30,000 nucleotides of DNA from Priapulus caudatus. Its lineage: Eukaryota > Priapulida > Priapulimorpha > Priapulimorphida > Priapulidae. The DNA lies in assembly GCF_000485595.1 (NCBI RefSeq), contig NW_014577169.1, positions 365,564 to 395,563 on the forward strand, read 5' to 3'. Made by a program: the position numbers and the translations under genes. The notes under the pieces are model-generated. The model did not search any database. It had not been told where the DNA came from and saw only the letters and a program-made list of their open reading frames with translations. Positions 1 to 11,417 of the stretch are shown piece after piece; the stretch's first letter is position 1; each line of letters starts with the position of its first letter.

Positions 1-1712
1 AGTGTGAGGGCAGGCAGCATGTGTGTGCAGGGAGGCAGCATGGGTGTTGCAGGGTATGGCCAGCTGGTGTGTTGCAGGGAACGGCAGCATGTGTGTGTGC
101 AGGGGGCAGCATGTGTGGTGCAGGGAGGGCCAGCATGAGCTGTGCAGCAGACTGGCATCATGTGTGTGCAGGGAGGCCAGGCATGTGTGCGGGTATAGGC
201 AGCATGTTGTGTGCAGGGAGGCAGTCATGTGTGTCAGGTGAGGCCAGCATGGCCGTTGTGGCAGGGAGGCCAGCATGATGTTTGCAGGCGGGAGGCCTAG
301 CATTTTGCGTGTGCAGGGAGGCTTATCATGTGTGTGCAGGGAGGCGATGGCTCGTGGTGACAGTGGAGTCAGCATGGTGTGCAGGGAGGCAGCATTTTTG
401 GTGTTTTTTTTTTTTGCCCCCCCCATAGGGGCGGAGGCAGCATGTGTGTTAGGGAGGCAGCATTGGGCTGTGCAGGGAGGCAGCTATGGTGCGTGTGCAG
501 GAGGCATGCTAATGGAGTGTGCAGGGAGGCAGCATTGGGTGGTGCATGGGAGGCTAGCATGTGTGTAGGAGGCATCATGGTGTGTGCAGGGCGGCAGCAT
601 GATGTGTGCCAGGGAGCAGCAGGTGTGTGCAAGGGGGCAGCATGGCGTGTGCAGGGGGAGCATGCGGTTGCTGCAGGGGCAGCATGTGTGCTGCAGGGAG
701 GCAGCATGTGTGCAGAGGAGGCAGCATTGTGTGTGCAGGGAGGCAGCATGTGTTGTAGGGACGGCTGCCTCGGGTGTGCAGGGGGAGGCAGCATGTGTGT
801 AGGGAGGCAGCATGTGTGTACAGGGTAGGCCAGCATGGGTGTGCAAAGGGAGGCAGCATGTGTGTGCAGGGTAGGCCAAGCATGTGTGTAGGGAGGCAGC
901 TATGGGCTGTGTGCAGAGGGGCAGCATGTGTGTGCAGGGAGGCCCAGCATGTGTTGCAGGGAGGCAGCATTGTCGGTGGTGCCAGGAGGCACAGCATGTG
1001 TGTAGGGAGGGCAGCATGGGTGTGCAGGGGGCAGCACAGTGTGCAATGGACGGCAGCACGAGTGTGCCAAGGAGGCAGCTATTTGAGTGTGCAGGATGAA
1101 GCATGTGTGCAGGGAGGCAGCATGAGTGTGCAGGGGGCAGCATGTGTGTTGCAGTGGAGCAGCTATTGAGTGTGCAAGGTAGGCCAGCGCATGGTGTGTG
1201 CAGTGGGCCAGCTGGTTGTGTGCAAGGAGCGCGATGTGTGTGCTAGGGGCAGCAGGGGTGCTAAGAGGCAGCATCGTGTGTGAGGGAGGGCAGCATGGGT
1301 CGTGCAGGGAGTGCCTAGCATGGCGATGTGCAGGGAGGGCCAGGCTATTGTGTGCCAGGGAGGCAGCATGGTCGTGTGCTAGGGAGGCCAGCATGGGTGG
1401 TTGTAGGGAGGCAGCATCTGTGTGTGCAGTGGAGGCAGCATGTGTGTAGGGAGGCAGCTATGGGTGTGCAGGGGGCAGCATGTGTGTGCAGCGGAGTGCA
1501 GCATGTGTGCAGGGATGGCTAGCATGTGTGTGCAGGAGGCAGCATGTGTGTTAGAGAGGCAGCATGGGTGTGCAGGGGGCAGCACGGGTGTGCAGGAGGC
1601 AGATGTGTGTGCAGGGAGCCAGGCATGTGTGTGCATGGGGGGTCCAGCAGATGAGTGTTGCGGAGGAAGCATGGTTTTACCAGCGCATTGGGTGCTGCAG
1701 GGGGCAGGCACG
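1..1712. repeat. G-rich minisatellite array, ~21-bp unit
   Basis: A tandem array of a degenerate unit close to GTGTGCAGGGAGGCAGCATG runs from the window edge to about 1712. Units vary by small indels (GGGGGCAGC, GGAGGCCAGC), so every frame gives long spurious Cys/Gly-rich or Pro/His-rich reading frames, which are not genes. A T-run followed by a C-run interrupts it near 405-427. The array is probably truncated by the window start. The repeated GGGAGG/GGGGG runs could form G-quadruplexes, which is inference. Confidence 0.95.
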
Positions 1713-2723
1713 TAGTGTATTGCAGATATTGCGCAGTAATTGATGTAGGTGGCAAAACAGGAGAAAGTAATCTGGAGGCAGCGAGACTGAAGGGCGGCAG
1801 AAGTATAATGGGCGCTTGGCTAGATCAATGCACCGTGAATTAGGAAACCATTACACAAACTGACTCTCATACAGCAGCATGGGAGAAGCAATGCCACTAA
1901 AGCTGCTCTGAATATGTATCCGCTTCCTGCGTAATCCCGCGAAAATTAGTCACATGAAAACTGCGTCACAAGGAAACCTAAGCAACACGAAATAAATTTT
2001 AAAACAGGAAAAAACTTGGCCCACCGTCGAAGCTTGGTTTACAGACAAAATTTTTTCACAGGAACATTGATCATACGAAAAATTAGTAACAGGATAAAGT
2101 GGTCACAAATAGTAAACCTCTCAAGTAGTAGAGCTCGTGCAAATTCCGGTAAAGAAAAATTCGAGAGCGGCAGCAGCAGGAGCCGTATGAATGAGTAAGG
2201 AATGAGAAAGATGGCGAAGAATAGCGGTAAATCTGGACTGAGCGGACAGTCTTAATTAGATGAAAGAGTTTGGAAATGGTAAGAAGGCCGTGTGAGAAGC
2301 AGGGATAGGACGGCGGAAAAAAGCTTGACAAAGAAGGATATGCAAAATTGGTTGGAGAATTTGGAAGAAGTATAGGAGAACATGTAGGGAATGATTTAGC
2401 GCTCAGGAAATGTGAGGAGGTAGCAAAAGGAGGGACGGAGGTAAGAGTATGGAGGGAGCGGTGGTAGAAAGAGAAGATGGGGAGAAGATACAAGAGAAGC
2501 GGCTGATCTGATTATCGCACGGTTAGTGCAAAGTAGAATGGTGGAGGAGGAAAAGGCTTGTATGATGAAGATTTTAAAGAGAAAGGATGTAGGAGAAGTG
2601 GAGGCGACGGAGGAGGAGCGTACATGATTAGGATGGGAATTGTACTGGAGAGAAGCAGAGGAAGGATGGAAGCAGTAGGTCATATCGAGGTTTTGCTTAT
2701 GTGAAACAAATTTTCCTTGTCCA
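1713..2723. other. Non-coding stretch, partly purine-rich
   Basis: I recognise no gene here. From about 2180 to 2660 the + strand is A/G-rich (repeated GAGAAAG, GGAGGAG), which produces long Ser/Pro-rich open frames on the minus strand that resemble no family. Around 1940-2110 a loose CACAAGGAAA / CACAGGAAC motif recurs several times. The stretch lies between minisatellite copies of opposite orientation. Confidence 0.5.
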
Positions 2724-2824
2724 TCATGCTGCCTCCCTGCACATATGCTGCCTCCCTGCATAAATATACTCCCGCTGCTTCCCCACATACAATTTCTGCC
2801 TCCATGTACACTCCGGCTGCATAA
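2724..2824. repeat. Inverted minisatellite copies
   Basis: Four or five degenerate copies of the reverse complement of the 1-1712 unit (ATGCTGCCTCCCTGCACAT and variants) lie here. The orientation switch relative to the main array is plain in the sequence. Confidence 0.85.
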
Positions 2825-4242
2825 AAACGTTTATACTACTACCACCATTGCGTCAGCAATCTCATGAACTTCAATCCGAAAGCGATCAGAAAGAATGATC
2901 TTATTTCGTTATTTCGATTCGAACTACAGGCTGATGTCTATGGAAAGTACATCAGAGTGTGGGATTTGTTGGTTATCGAGTGGGAACCATATTCACACAA
3001 GTTTAATCTACCAAGCCTATGTCGAGGGGCATCGACACCAAGACATCTCGACTTCGAAGTGAAATGTCATCTACCGATGGGATACACCTCAGCTTAGTAA
3101 GCATACCATTGACGTTTGCTGGCTTAAAACACTAAGTAAAATTTACGTCGGGCGGATACTGGGCATTAGACAACGCAAAATAACAGCGATAGATCACTTA
3201 GAATAACGAAAAACCATATGCGTTCATAATTACTAATTAACGATATGTGGGTATGTTAATATTGGATTTGTCTGTGTTTTTTTACGACAGCCACCAGAAA
3301 GCGGCATCCGAATGTGGACGTTACTTCAACTTGAAGAATTTTCTGCCAGGTAATGCGATCTAACCGTGTACTTGAATCAAGTCCCTGTAGCCACGCGTGT
3401 AATTTGCCTGCGGTACTGATCTCAGTGAACATGTCAAGCACAGTCTCACGCTCATCATCGCCGTTACGTTACGGTAAACCACAGCGTTAAGGGAAGCAAT
3501 GTTCCCAATCGGAATCAATTTCCCCCCACCACAAGAAATAGAAAAAAGACGCGAGTTAGCTTCTTATAACCTTCATTTGCTTATAACCTAGCTTTGCTTA
3601 TTTGCTTATAACCTATATTAACCTTTATTTGCCTAACGTTTACATATACAGCATATAAATTCACTTGATCTCTTATTTGTAGAAAACGTCTATTATACAT
3701 ACACACAAAAAACAATGAGACAAAATTAATCCGTAATTAAGAGATAGTATAGCTATTTTGTGTTTTACCCACTGATGGGAAGCAGTGAAACGAGTGAATG
3801 GTCGGTGGTAGAGAGTGGGGAGGGTGACAATTATGTCAATGAGACCCGGTGGAGGAGTCTCTTTCCTACTCTGACGAGGGTTGCATCTGAGCTACTGTTT
3901 AGTAAATATGAAATGGACCGCCACCAAATTATACGTGATATATTACGTGATTGTATCGAGTTAGATTGACTCTTAATTAATTAAAACGTTTAAACTTAAA
4001 AAAGATGTCCCCATTGGAGGGAGCTGCCTGGATACGATACAATGTCTTGGCGGAGATGGTGCACAATGCCAAGACGTCGGTTATGGACAACGGAATATTT
4101 TCCTATTGCATGCTATACAGCCATCTGTCTATAACAGAGCTCATGCGAGCGACAATATCCCTATATTCAATTAACAGCATGGCATACTTCTAAGCACTAA
4201 CTGTTTTCGCTAGTTAGTTATTAATTCGGCGCTATACATACA
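2825..4242. other. Intergenic or intronic stretch, no recognised gene
   Basis: Short open frames occur: 2864-3097 (77 aa), 3760-3969 (69 aa) and 4005-4193 (62 aa) on +, and 3256-3441 (61 aa) on -. None shows a family motif I recognise. Positions 3292-3351 (+) look exon-like, with a T-rich tract and AG before and GTAATG after, and are open in one frame. It could be an upstream tetraspanin exon or chance. Near 3565-3640 the motif TTGCTTATAACCT recurs three times. Confidence 0.35.
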
Positions 4243-4287
4243 ATCAGGAGTGAATAATAATATAATATATTATTATTAACTCCTGAT
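4243..4287. repeat. Near-perfect 45-bp AT-rich palindrome
   Basis: ATCAGGAGT and ACTCCTGAT bracket an AT-rich, self-complementary centre (AATAATAATATAATATATTA). The arms pair with about one mismatch. It could be a tiny MITE or a cruciform; no target-site duplication was identified. Confidence 0.7.
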
Positions 4288-4682
4288 ATAATACTAAGTT
4301 TTGGTAGTTAGAGTGAAACACGAGCGAGAGTCACAAATCCTAAATGATGCAGACAACGATTTTCAGCCCATTGTGTATACGCGGCTGTATACTGCGAAAG
4401 CAGCAAACGGTTTTTATTGTCAGCTATATCGGACGAATAGCAGCTTCTCGTGTCTCTATACTCATGGAGCGATCATTAAAACTACTCATCGTCTGCGTCG
4501 TACGAATGCGTTCAGAAAAAAGTGTGCGTCCCTAGTTACACGTATATAGGTCACATTCACGTGACTGTCGACACGGTTATCGGTATGTAATATTACACAT
4601 CGTTAGAGACGAGTACGTGGCGGATATCCCATTGTGGAATCCCCGTGCAGCCTTGAGTTAACACGTTACCTTCCGTGTTTAG

Positions 4683-4775
4683 TTTCTAGGCATGGTGTTG
4701 GCGATTATGCTCTGCTGCAGCATACGGCGGGACGGCTACGAACCAGCTAACGACGACGCCGTCTACAAATACTAG
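4683..4775 (+). CDS. Tetraspanin, terminal coding exon (partial gene)
   Basis: A 31-codon open segment follows a splice acceptor (pyrimidine-rich CCTTCCGTGTTTAG ending at 4682) in phase 0 and ends in TAG at 4773. It encodes FLGMVLAIMLCCSIRRDGYE and then a ten-residue acidic tail ending VYKY. The hydrophobic run, double Cys and IRR match the end of transmembrane helix 4 and the short cytoplasmic tail of tetraspanins (compare FGMIFSMILCCAIRR of CD9). The paired cysteines are typical palmitoylation sites, and the protein would act in membrane microdomains. Upstream exons carrying TM1-3 and the large loop with CCG were not found in the window; they may lie beyond a long last intron. An orphan duplicated exon is the alternative. 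Confidence 0.6.
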   Translation, partial: FLGMVLAIMLCCSIRRDGYEPANDDAVYKY

Positions 4776-5595
4776 CCACGGCGACGAGCTGCCGCGCATG
4801 CAGCCGACGACACCCTACAGCCGACGGAATTATGTACGCAAATGCCGGAGACGAGGAAAACTTCGTTCTCACAAGCAAGAGGATGGAAGACAAGGATAGA
4901 ACGCAAGAACAGCGGACACGAATAGAACGTAGACTAGGGGGGGGGGGGTTATTATAATATGGATCGGAATTTCCCTCTTACGAGTGATAAACCTTGCGGC
5001 GTCATCACCGGGGGGGGCAGAATTATATGAAACCTGAAAGAGGAGATTTCACTGTCAGCAACTAGTGTAGCGCTGGATGAATCTTGGGTGCGCGTCTTGA
5101 GTCGTGGAGAATTGAGTCAGGAGAAAGGGAGTTTAGTTGGGGAAAGGGGGCAAATCAATGATAGGGGTTCGGAATCAGTGGGGGAAAACTATAAGTCATA
5201 ATAGAAGTCGAGCCGAGACAGGGTCTCGTTTGGGGGGGGGGAATACTCGGGGGCAGAGCGATGGATTTGGATTATCTATCTGTCGCACTCCACCGACAAC
5301 TATAGATGAAGCTAATCGCTGAAGCCATAGATGATGATAATAATGATTATAGATAATGATGATAATAGGTAATGATTACTCCCATAACACACCACCCGTC
5401 CGTTATACCGTATCAAGAGCTTATAATATCTTATTAGCTATTATCATTATTATAATTATAGTTATTATTTATTAGGTATTATAAGCTCTTGACCGTATGT
5501 AGCATTAGCCAGCTTAAGGTCAGCTGCCAAGTACCAGATAGGATGAAACGCCAAGCCTAGCGTAACAGCGACGGTTAGTCTCGTTGCCGTGTTTA
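4776..5595. other. Non-coding stretch with G-runs and AT hairpin
   Basis: No gene is recognised. G-runs of 8-10 occur near 4938 and 5232. A hairpin is formed by TCAAGAGCTTATAATATC (5413-5430) and GGTATTATAAGCTCTTGA (5475-5492), with an AT-rich loop. Confidence 0.5.
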
Positions 5596-5972
5596 AGCCC
5601 GGCGCACACGTGAGTAATTTTACTCAAGTAAAATGATGCATGCGTCAAAATACTCACGCGTAATATTTTCAGCGTTCGCCGCACACGTGATTAAAATTAC
5701 TCCAGGTGTAAGTGGTAATGCAGATCGCGCCAATACGGGGCGCACAATGATTTAAACGCATGCGCTGTGAGTACCAGTGTTGAGTAAATTTACGCAACTA
5801 GCGCGCACACGTTGAGTATTTTGACGCACGAGTCAAAAATTGTCCAATACGTTTGATATTGAGTTTCTTGATGCATGCGTCAAAATACTCAACGAAAATC
5901 CGCCGCACACGTGAGTATTTTGACGCATACATTATTTTACTTGAGTAAAATTACTCACGTGTGCGCCGGGCT
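5596..5972. mobile_element. Palindromic MITE with TTA flanks (PIF/Harbinger-like)
   Basis: The ends are perfect inverted repeats (AGCCCGGCGCACACGTGAGT at the left, its complement at the right), extending with few mismatches for about 60 bp through TTTTACTCAAGTAAAAT and GACGCAT. TTA directly flanks both ends (5593-5595 and 5973-5975), as expected for a 3-bp target-site duplication of PIF/Harbinger elements. The interior repeats CACACGTGAGTATTTTGACG several times. It has no coding capacity. Assignment to a superfamily rests only on the flank, so it is an inference. Confidence 0.8.
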
Positions 5973-6179
5973 TTAGATGCAGGCAATGACACTTTCCTCA
6001 ATTCTAGCGCTAGCGACGGCCGCAGTCGTACATAGGATGGAATACGGCCCTCGTTTCACGCGCGAATATTTAACTGAATGATGTCAACTTGGCCTCCATG
6101 GCTCCGTTACATCTGAGACAGCCATCAAATTACCTTCTCGTTTCTCGCTACGTGAAACAGTCGTAGAGAACCTGGTCAG

Positions 6180-6626
6180 CATGTCAAGATGATGGGGATT
6201 GTACCGATGCGAGTTTGCCTGCGTGTGTTGATGGCACGTGTGCCGCATGTTCAACAAACACGCACTGCACGACTGCAGCAACACCAGTATGCTGCAACGG
6301 TGTGTGTGTTGCGTGTCAAAATGATGCAGAATGTACGGCGATTAATGCGAATTTACCGGCCTGCACTAGCGGAACATGTGAGCAGTGTAACATGGATTCG
6401 CACTGCGTCAACGTCGTTGGGCTTCCTAGATGTGTGAACAAAGTCTGCGTCGATTGCATCATAGACACGGACTGTGCCACCGGGGAAATATGCGACGATA
6501 ATCTCATGTGTGTTGTTGGTTGCACAGACGCATCGTGCACGGCTATGGATCCGAACTCATACTGTCATAATGGTATTGCATGTGCATGTCATCCCATATT
6601 CACTGAGGTTGGCGGAGTCTGTACAG
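6180..6626 (+). CDS. Cys-rich modular extracellular protein, exon A
   Basis: A 447-nt (149-codon) exon is bounded by CAG (6177-6179) and the donor GTACGT (6627), phase 1 at both ends. About every eighth residue is Cys. At least three degenerate modules share the plan CxxDxxCxxxxxPxCxxGxCxxC (CQDDGDCTDASLPACVDGTC; CQNDAECTAINANLPACTSG; CNMDSHC...; CIIDTDC...), followed by a different Cys cluster (CTDASCTAMDPNSYCHNGIA). Disulfide-rich tandem modules in symmetrical phase-1 exons are typical of secreted or ectodomain proteins, resembling Dickkopf-N-like or EGF-like repeats. I cannot name the family. A first exon with a signal peptide was not found upstream, and the acceptor has a weak pyrimidine tract, so the 5' boundary is the least sure part. 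Confidence 0.7.
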
Positions 6627-6722
6627 GTACGTAAATTATACGACCTATATAAGTGACTGTATTCACCCTTAGTCTTTACAAAATTACAAATTCCCTGATA
6701 GGCATTGTACATAATTTATCAT

Positions 6723-6888
6723 CAGGGGCGTAGCAAACCCATCTTTCGTGGAGGTGCAAAGCCACGTGCAGGCTGCGTCCTGGGCAGGTGACCGTGAATA
6801 ATTCGCCATTGACCATGCGAATTAAACTACAACAATTTCTCTGGGTGGGGGGGGGCAGCTGCTTCGTACCTCCGCTAGCTACATTGAT
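6723..6888. mobile_element. Degenerate short repeat (possible MITE relic)
   Basis: CAGGGGCGTAGC at 6724 and GCTAGCTAC near 6885 resemble the weakly matched ends of short DNA elements. A similar head (CAGGGCCGTAGCTAGCG) recurs at 7195. Neither copy has two clean ends, so this is tentative. Confidence 0.3.
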
Positions 6889-7381
6889 GTATTAGTCGTT
6901 GATATATATGCTCATTTTAGCGGAATATAATTATGTAAGAGTATCAAGAAATATATATAGCACTAGCTAAACTAACCAAAGGGCAACCATGGGCCATTAC
7001 TGCCAAATAGATACAGGTAATTCTGTTCTAAGCAAAATACAGTAGGTGGATATATATAGTAGTCGAAACAATGTGGGCCTGCTGCAGCTGTTTGTGACGG
7101 ATCCGTCTGATCTGGATCACTTGATCCCGCTCAGGCTAAAATAAATGCAAATGTGCTTGCATGTGTCAATGCTGTGACCCCTCACCGGAGCAGCAGGGCC
7201 GTAGCTAGCGAAGAGGGGGGCATGGGGGGCTTTACGAACGTCCGTTCGCTATTTTCTCTGCTATCTCCTCCGCTAACTCCCGAGTTGTCTGCTAAATAGC
7301 AGAGGACGCGTTTCACGAACCTCCGTTCGCTAAAGTCGCTCGCTATTAACCGCATTTTAGCTCCCGATGATAGTTATATAT

Positions 7382-7896
7382 GCTCTCATAGTGTTGCTTT
7401 GGGGGGTTTGCTATTCCTTCCCAAAGCAACACTATGACAGAATAGTGCTCCCAACAACAGGCATTAATGTTTTTAGTGCATCATATGACTTTGCAATCTA
7501 CTCGGCAAATATAAAGTGAATGTGTTATAATAACAATGCGTCGCTCAGGCGGGCACTATTGTTTTATAGTACCTGCGACGTTATCCAATGGAATTTCAAC
7601 GATTTATCATGTGATGCACTAACACTTATTAATGACATAATAATGTACTAAATTTGATTTCAGCATAAATATTTCAGATAAAATGTTTTAGTGACTATCT
7701 ATAAAACTAAATGATTGCCAATACATCAAAATTGTTCGTTTAAGAAACTTTGTCTTATTCACTTCATATTTGCCAAGTAGATTGCAAAGTCATGTGATGC
7801 ACTAAAAACATTAATGCCTGTTGTTGGGAGCACTATTCTGTCATTGTGTTGCTTTGGGAAGAAATAGCAAACCCCCCAAAGCAACACTATGAGAGC
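7382..7896. repeat. Foldback element with 140-bp arms, each containing a hairpin
   Basis: The left arm (7382-7522) and right arm (7757-7896) are near-perfect reverse complements, with a loop of about 234 bp. Each arm begins with its own hairpin: CATAGTGTTGCTTTGG pairs with CCAAAGCAACACTATG around a short loop. It lies in the first intron of the Cys-rich gene. There is no open frame, so it is a non-autonomous foldback or MITE. Confidence 0.85.
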
Positions 7897-8032
7897 ATAG
7901 TGCCCCCAACAACAGGCATTAATATATAATTAATGACATAGTAATGTACTAAATTTGATTTCAGCATAAATATCTCAGATAAAATGTTTTATTGACTATC
8001 TATGAAACTAAATGATTGCCAATACATCAAAA
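7628..8032. repeat. 105-bp direct repeat overlapping the foldback
   Basis: Positions 7628-7732 and 7928-8032 are direct copies (about 93-95% identical by eye) starting ATTAATGACATA and ending GCCAATACATCAAAAT. One copy lies in the loop of the foldback, the other just beyond its right arm. The pattern suggests partial duplication or nested insertion of related elements. Confidence 0.85.
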
Positions 8033-8103
8033 TCCAACTGTTGTAGCGACGTTGTAGCTGTAAATCGGTTCACTATAATATATCGCTTCACTTTTTGTTT
8101 TAG

Positions 8104-8268
8104 CACCAGGTAGTAATCTGTGTAACCATGCTGTGATCCCAGCTGGATTTCCCAATGCGGGAGACCGCCTAGTCAACTGTAAACGAGGGGATGTGAGTCA
8201 TCAGAATTGCCACAGAGTTAGCACCACTGGGACGTACGAGTGTAGATGCATGCAAAATTCCTATTGTG
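8104..8268 (+). CDS. Cys-rich modular extracellular protein, exon B
   Basis: A 165-nt (55-codon) exon follows a strong acceptor (CTTTTTGTTTTAG) and ends at the donor GTAAGA (8269). It is phase 1 at both ends, so it joins exon A without breaking frame: the G from exon A plus CA gives Ala. It reads [20 protein letters not shown], then a segment with CKRG, NCHRV and [11 protein letters not shown]. The YECRC near the end resembles the closing cysteines of EGF-like domains. The frame also opens upstream of the GTG at 8133, which is an internal codon and not a start. Confidence 0.7.
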
Positions 8269-8390
8269 GTAAGACACTATATATCATTCTGTTCTATTCA
8301 CATCCAGCGTACGCTTTGTGGTTCCTACCTTCATTATCGTAGTTTCCTGCATACTGTCAGCCGTCTGCTACGTTACTTACTCGTTTATCT

Positions 8391-8609
8391 ATCCATATAT
8401 CCATCAATCCATGCATGCATTCATCCATCCATCCATCCATTCATCCATCCATCCATCCATCCATCCATCCATCCATCCATCCATTTATCCATCCATTTAT
8501 CCATCCATCCATCCATCCATCCATCCATTTATCCATCCATTTATCCATCCATTTATCCATCCATCCACCCATCCATCCATCCATCCATCCACCCATCCAT
8601 CCATCCATT
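8391..8609. repeat. (ATCC)n tetranucleotide microsatellite
   Basis: About 210 bp of CATC/ATCC repeats with ATTT and ACCC variants. It gives spurious Ile-His-Pro-Ser reading frames on + and Trp-Met-Asp-Gly frames on -. A smaller (GTCC)n(ATCC)n block occurs at 14827-14880 in the same intron. Confidence 0.95.
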
Positions 8610-11094
8610 CTCCGTTAGCAGCAACTGTCCGAGACAGCTTCGAAAGAGCTTTTATGTTTTGTAAGAAAACCAAAGGCATACGTTTCATTGTGAATTTGTG
8701 TTGTCGTCGGTGATGAACTATTGTAGACATAGATGATACTTGTGCTTGTGCATGTAGATGTAATATACAGTAACTATAGGCGTACATGAGATTTTATGTA
8801 TGCACGTGCGTCTCGTGTGAGCGTGCGTGCGTGAGTGCGTGGGTGCAAGTGACTGTGTTAGAGTGTGTGATCGCGAGTGTGTGTGAGTGCGTGTGAGTGT
8901 GCGTGATTACGCGCAAGTCGGATACATGTGGGACAGTATTATAACAGCAATATATAAACACCTGCACTTATCCATCCATCGGGAACATTACAAAAACGTT
9001 TAAATTCGGCATCTCTCATTACGATAATGCGTAATTAATTACATTAAGCTACGTTATGCACTATTCGAAACGTTCTAACCTCAGGTGTGTGAAGGGCAAA
9101 ACAATCGTCACACTGATACACGATTTTTAATATGAAGTAATTACGTATAAGTGTGTGTACATACGCTACACTCTGTGGTGATAGCATGCACGGACGTTCT
9201 AATTGTTCTTTATAATCATCGTGAATACGTGGATGTCGTGTTAAGATATGTTTTTAATTCATTTTAAATATAGTTAATAACCAACAGGATACATATTTAC
9301 CAGTGATTGCGATGCCGAGTATTATTGTCGACCAAAGACGTATAAGACTTTTTGTATATAACATAAATCTGAGCCATTATTGTAGCTTCAAGTTCCGACA
9401 GGTGTAACATAAGAAACAATCATGATAGTAATATATTATAACAATTATTTATTCTAAAAGTTCGTAAAAGTGTGCGTTTCATATCAAAGGTTTGCTCAAA
9501 CGTTCACTTGTTTTAGAAGTTACCCGAGTTGTACCATTCGTTTCACATCCTGTCAATAAAAACTTAAAACACATAATCTTTGCTCGCTTTCACTGTTGCA
9601 CTTGACTCTTAGTTACAGCAACCATGAAACAGTATTGAGTTTTACCACTGGAAACACAAGTTTGGCAAAGCCCCAATCTTTAGCTCAACATTTCTGAGCC
9701 GTGAATGGATGATGTATTTCACCTGAACACTGTGTGGTATATTTCACTATATTTATAGCTATATTTCACGTCTTGTGTTCAAACGGCAATATCTGAAATG
9801 TTGATGCCAACCGTTTTTGGATTGGTAAACTAAAGCATGCTTGATGATTTGGCTATCTCGAGGTGCACCATAGACTTTGCCCAAAATTCTTATCCAGGGT
9901 CTGCCCATATACTGTAACATCCCGTGTCACGATAACCTAGTGTGATGTATTCACATAGATTTATTGTGAAATAATAAGTATAACAAACACAACTGACAAT
10001 TCAGTGTCATCATTTCTCCGGTCCTTCGCTATTCCGCCGCTCTATCCTCCGGAGATAACAACTAGCGCCATCTAGTATGGACAATATTAATATCATGAAA
10101 CAATACATTACACCTAGGTTGCCAAAATTTAACGCCAACGTATAATTTGTATATTATTACCACAAAATATGGGACAATGCTTACTTGATAAAAAATAAAT
10201 GGTAAATTTTGTGCACTAAACTCAGGATATGAAATACAAATTCCTTCTTACAAAATTTTCAAAAAACGACCGGGGATTTCTACTGAAAAAGTTGCATGTT
10301 CAACTGCCTCAGAATGCATCTCTAATTATATCATTGAAGTCAATGGGCACACTGGATTCACGTTACGGAATTTCGCGTTACACACGTCTTTTCTAGAATA
10401 AATTACTTCAGAGCGTTACTGCACCAAACTCCAAGGTACTCACACAGACACGGGTCTAATTGAAGTTATTATCCTGCCCAAATCGTCAATATATACACCA
10501 AGCATATCCAAACAGGTCTACCCCATGTTCTGCTAGCAGGGTTTATCCTAATGTGCAAACAAAAGCATCCCTTAGGTTGACAATAATGTTTACCCACCCT
10601 GAAAGGCAACAACACTGAAGTAGAAGCGAAGTCTATGCCAAACTCTCTGACACCAACAAACATTCTCGTGACACGACATGGATGAGTAAGAACGAGGCAG
10701 TACTCGTGCACATATCTTCGGGACAGCATGCGGGACAGCACGACTTCTTTCGCTCGCATCACGGCACGGCTGGCTATATATATTGCCTTCTCTCGAATCA
10801 CCGCGGTGATATCCGACGACAGCTCTCATCGTGCCGCGGGGCGCGCTATCGCACACGCTCGTCACCACGGAGATTCCAATGCCGGCGGGGTTTGTACGCG
10901 GACCTGCCACTCAGAATCACGTACCACGTTCGCGCCGGGGTCTACTGTCGTGCAGATAGCCATCCAGCATCCCGCAATGGCCACACCTGCAAGACCAGTG
11001 AAGCAGGGAAGCTATTCGGTAAAAAATTCGATCGGAACGATCGTGGGTAAAACAGAAGGCATGCCCCCATCACTGTTGCTCTTACTTAGTAGAA
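8610..11094. other. Intron sequence of the Cys-rich gene, no recognised gene
   Basis: 8800-8910 is rich in GTGCGTGAGTGCGTG. The remainder is AT-rich to about 10460. 10680-11060 is noticeably CpG-rich, with overlapping open frames of about 100-120 codons on both strands (for example 10728-11099 + and 10590-10910 -). I recognise no domain in them; an unannotated exon or a CpG-rich mobile fragment is possible. Confidence 0.4.
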
Positions 11095-11162
11095 TGTAGT
11101 AGTAGTAATAGTAGTAATAGTAGTAGTAGTAGTAGTATAGTAGTAGTAGTAGCCGTAGCAGT

Positions 11163-11218
<56 letters not shown>

Positions 11219-11233
11219 AAAGTAGTAGTAGTA
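11095..11233. repeat. (TAG)n / (CAG)n trinucleotide microsatellite
   Basis: TAG repeats flank an uninterrupted CAG run of roughly 17 units at about 11163-11214, with a short GA run at 11267-11286. It lies about 185 bp beyond the stop codon of IMMP1L on the minus strand, so it could fall within the 3' UTR or the surrounding intron. Confidence 0.95.
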
Positions 11234-11417
11234 TTACATATAGACATATGAAATGCATTCTCGAGAATGAGAGAGAGAGAGAGAGTTCCCTGCGAACGAG
11301 CGCATGACGAGAAACGCACAGAATACGATATGCTACACAGTACTTATGAGTTACCGCAATTTCAATTCGATTATTATTGGTAAACTTATGAAATTTAAAG
11401 GAGTAAACTCGTCTAAA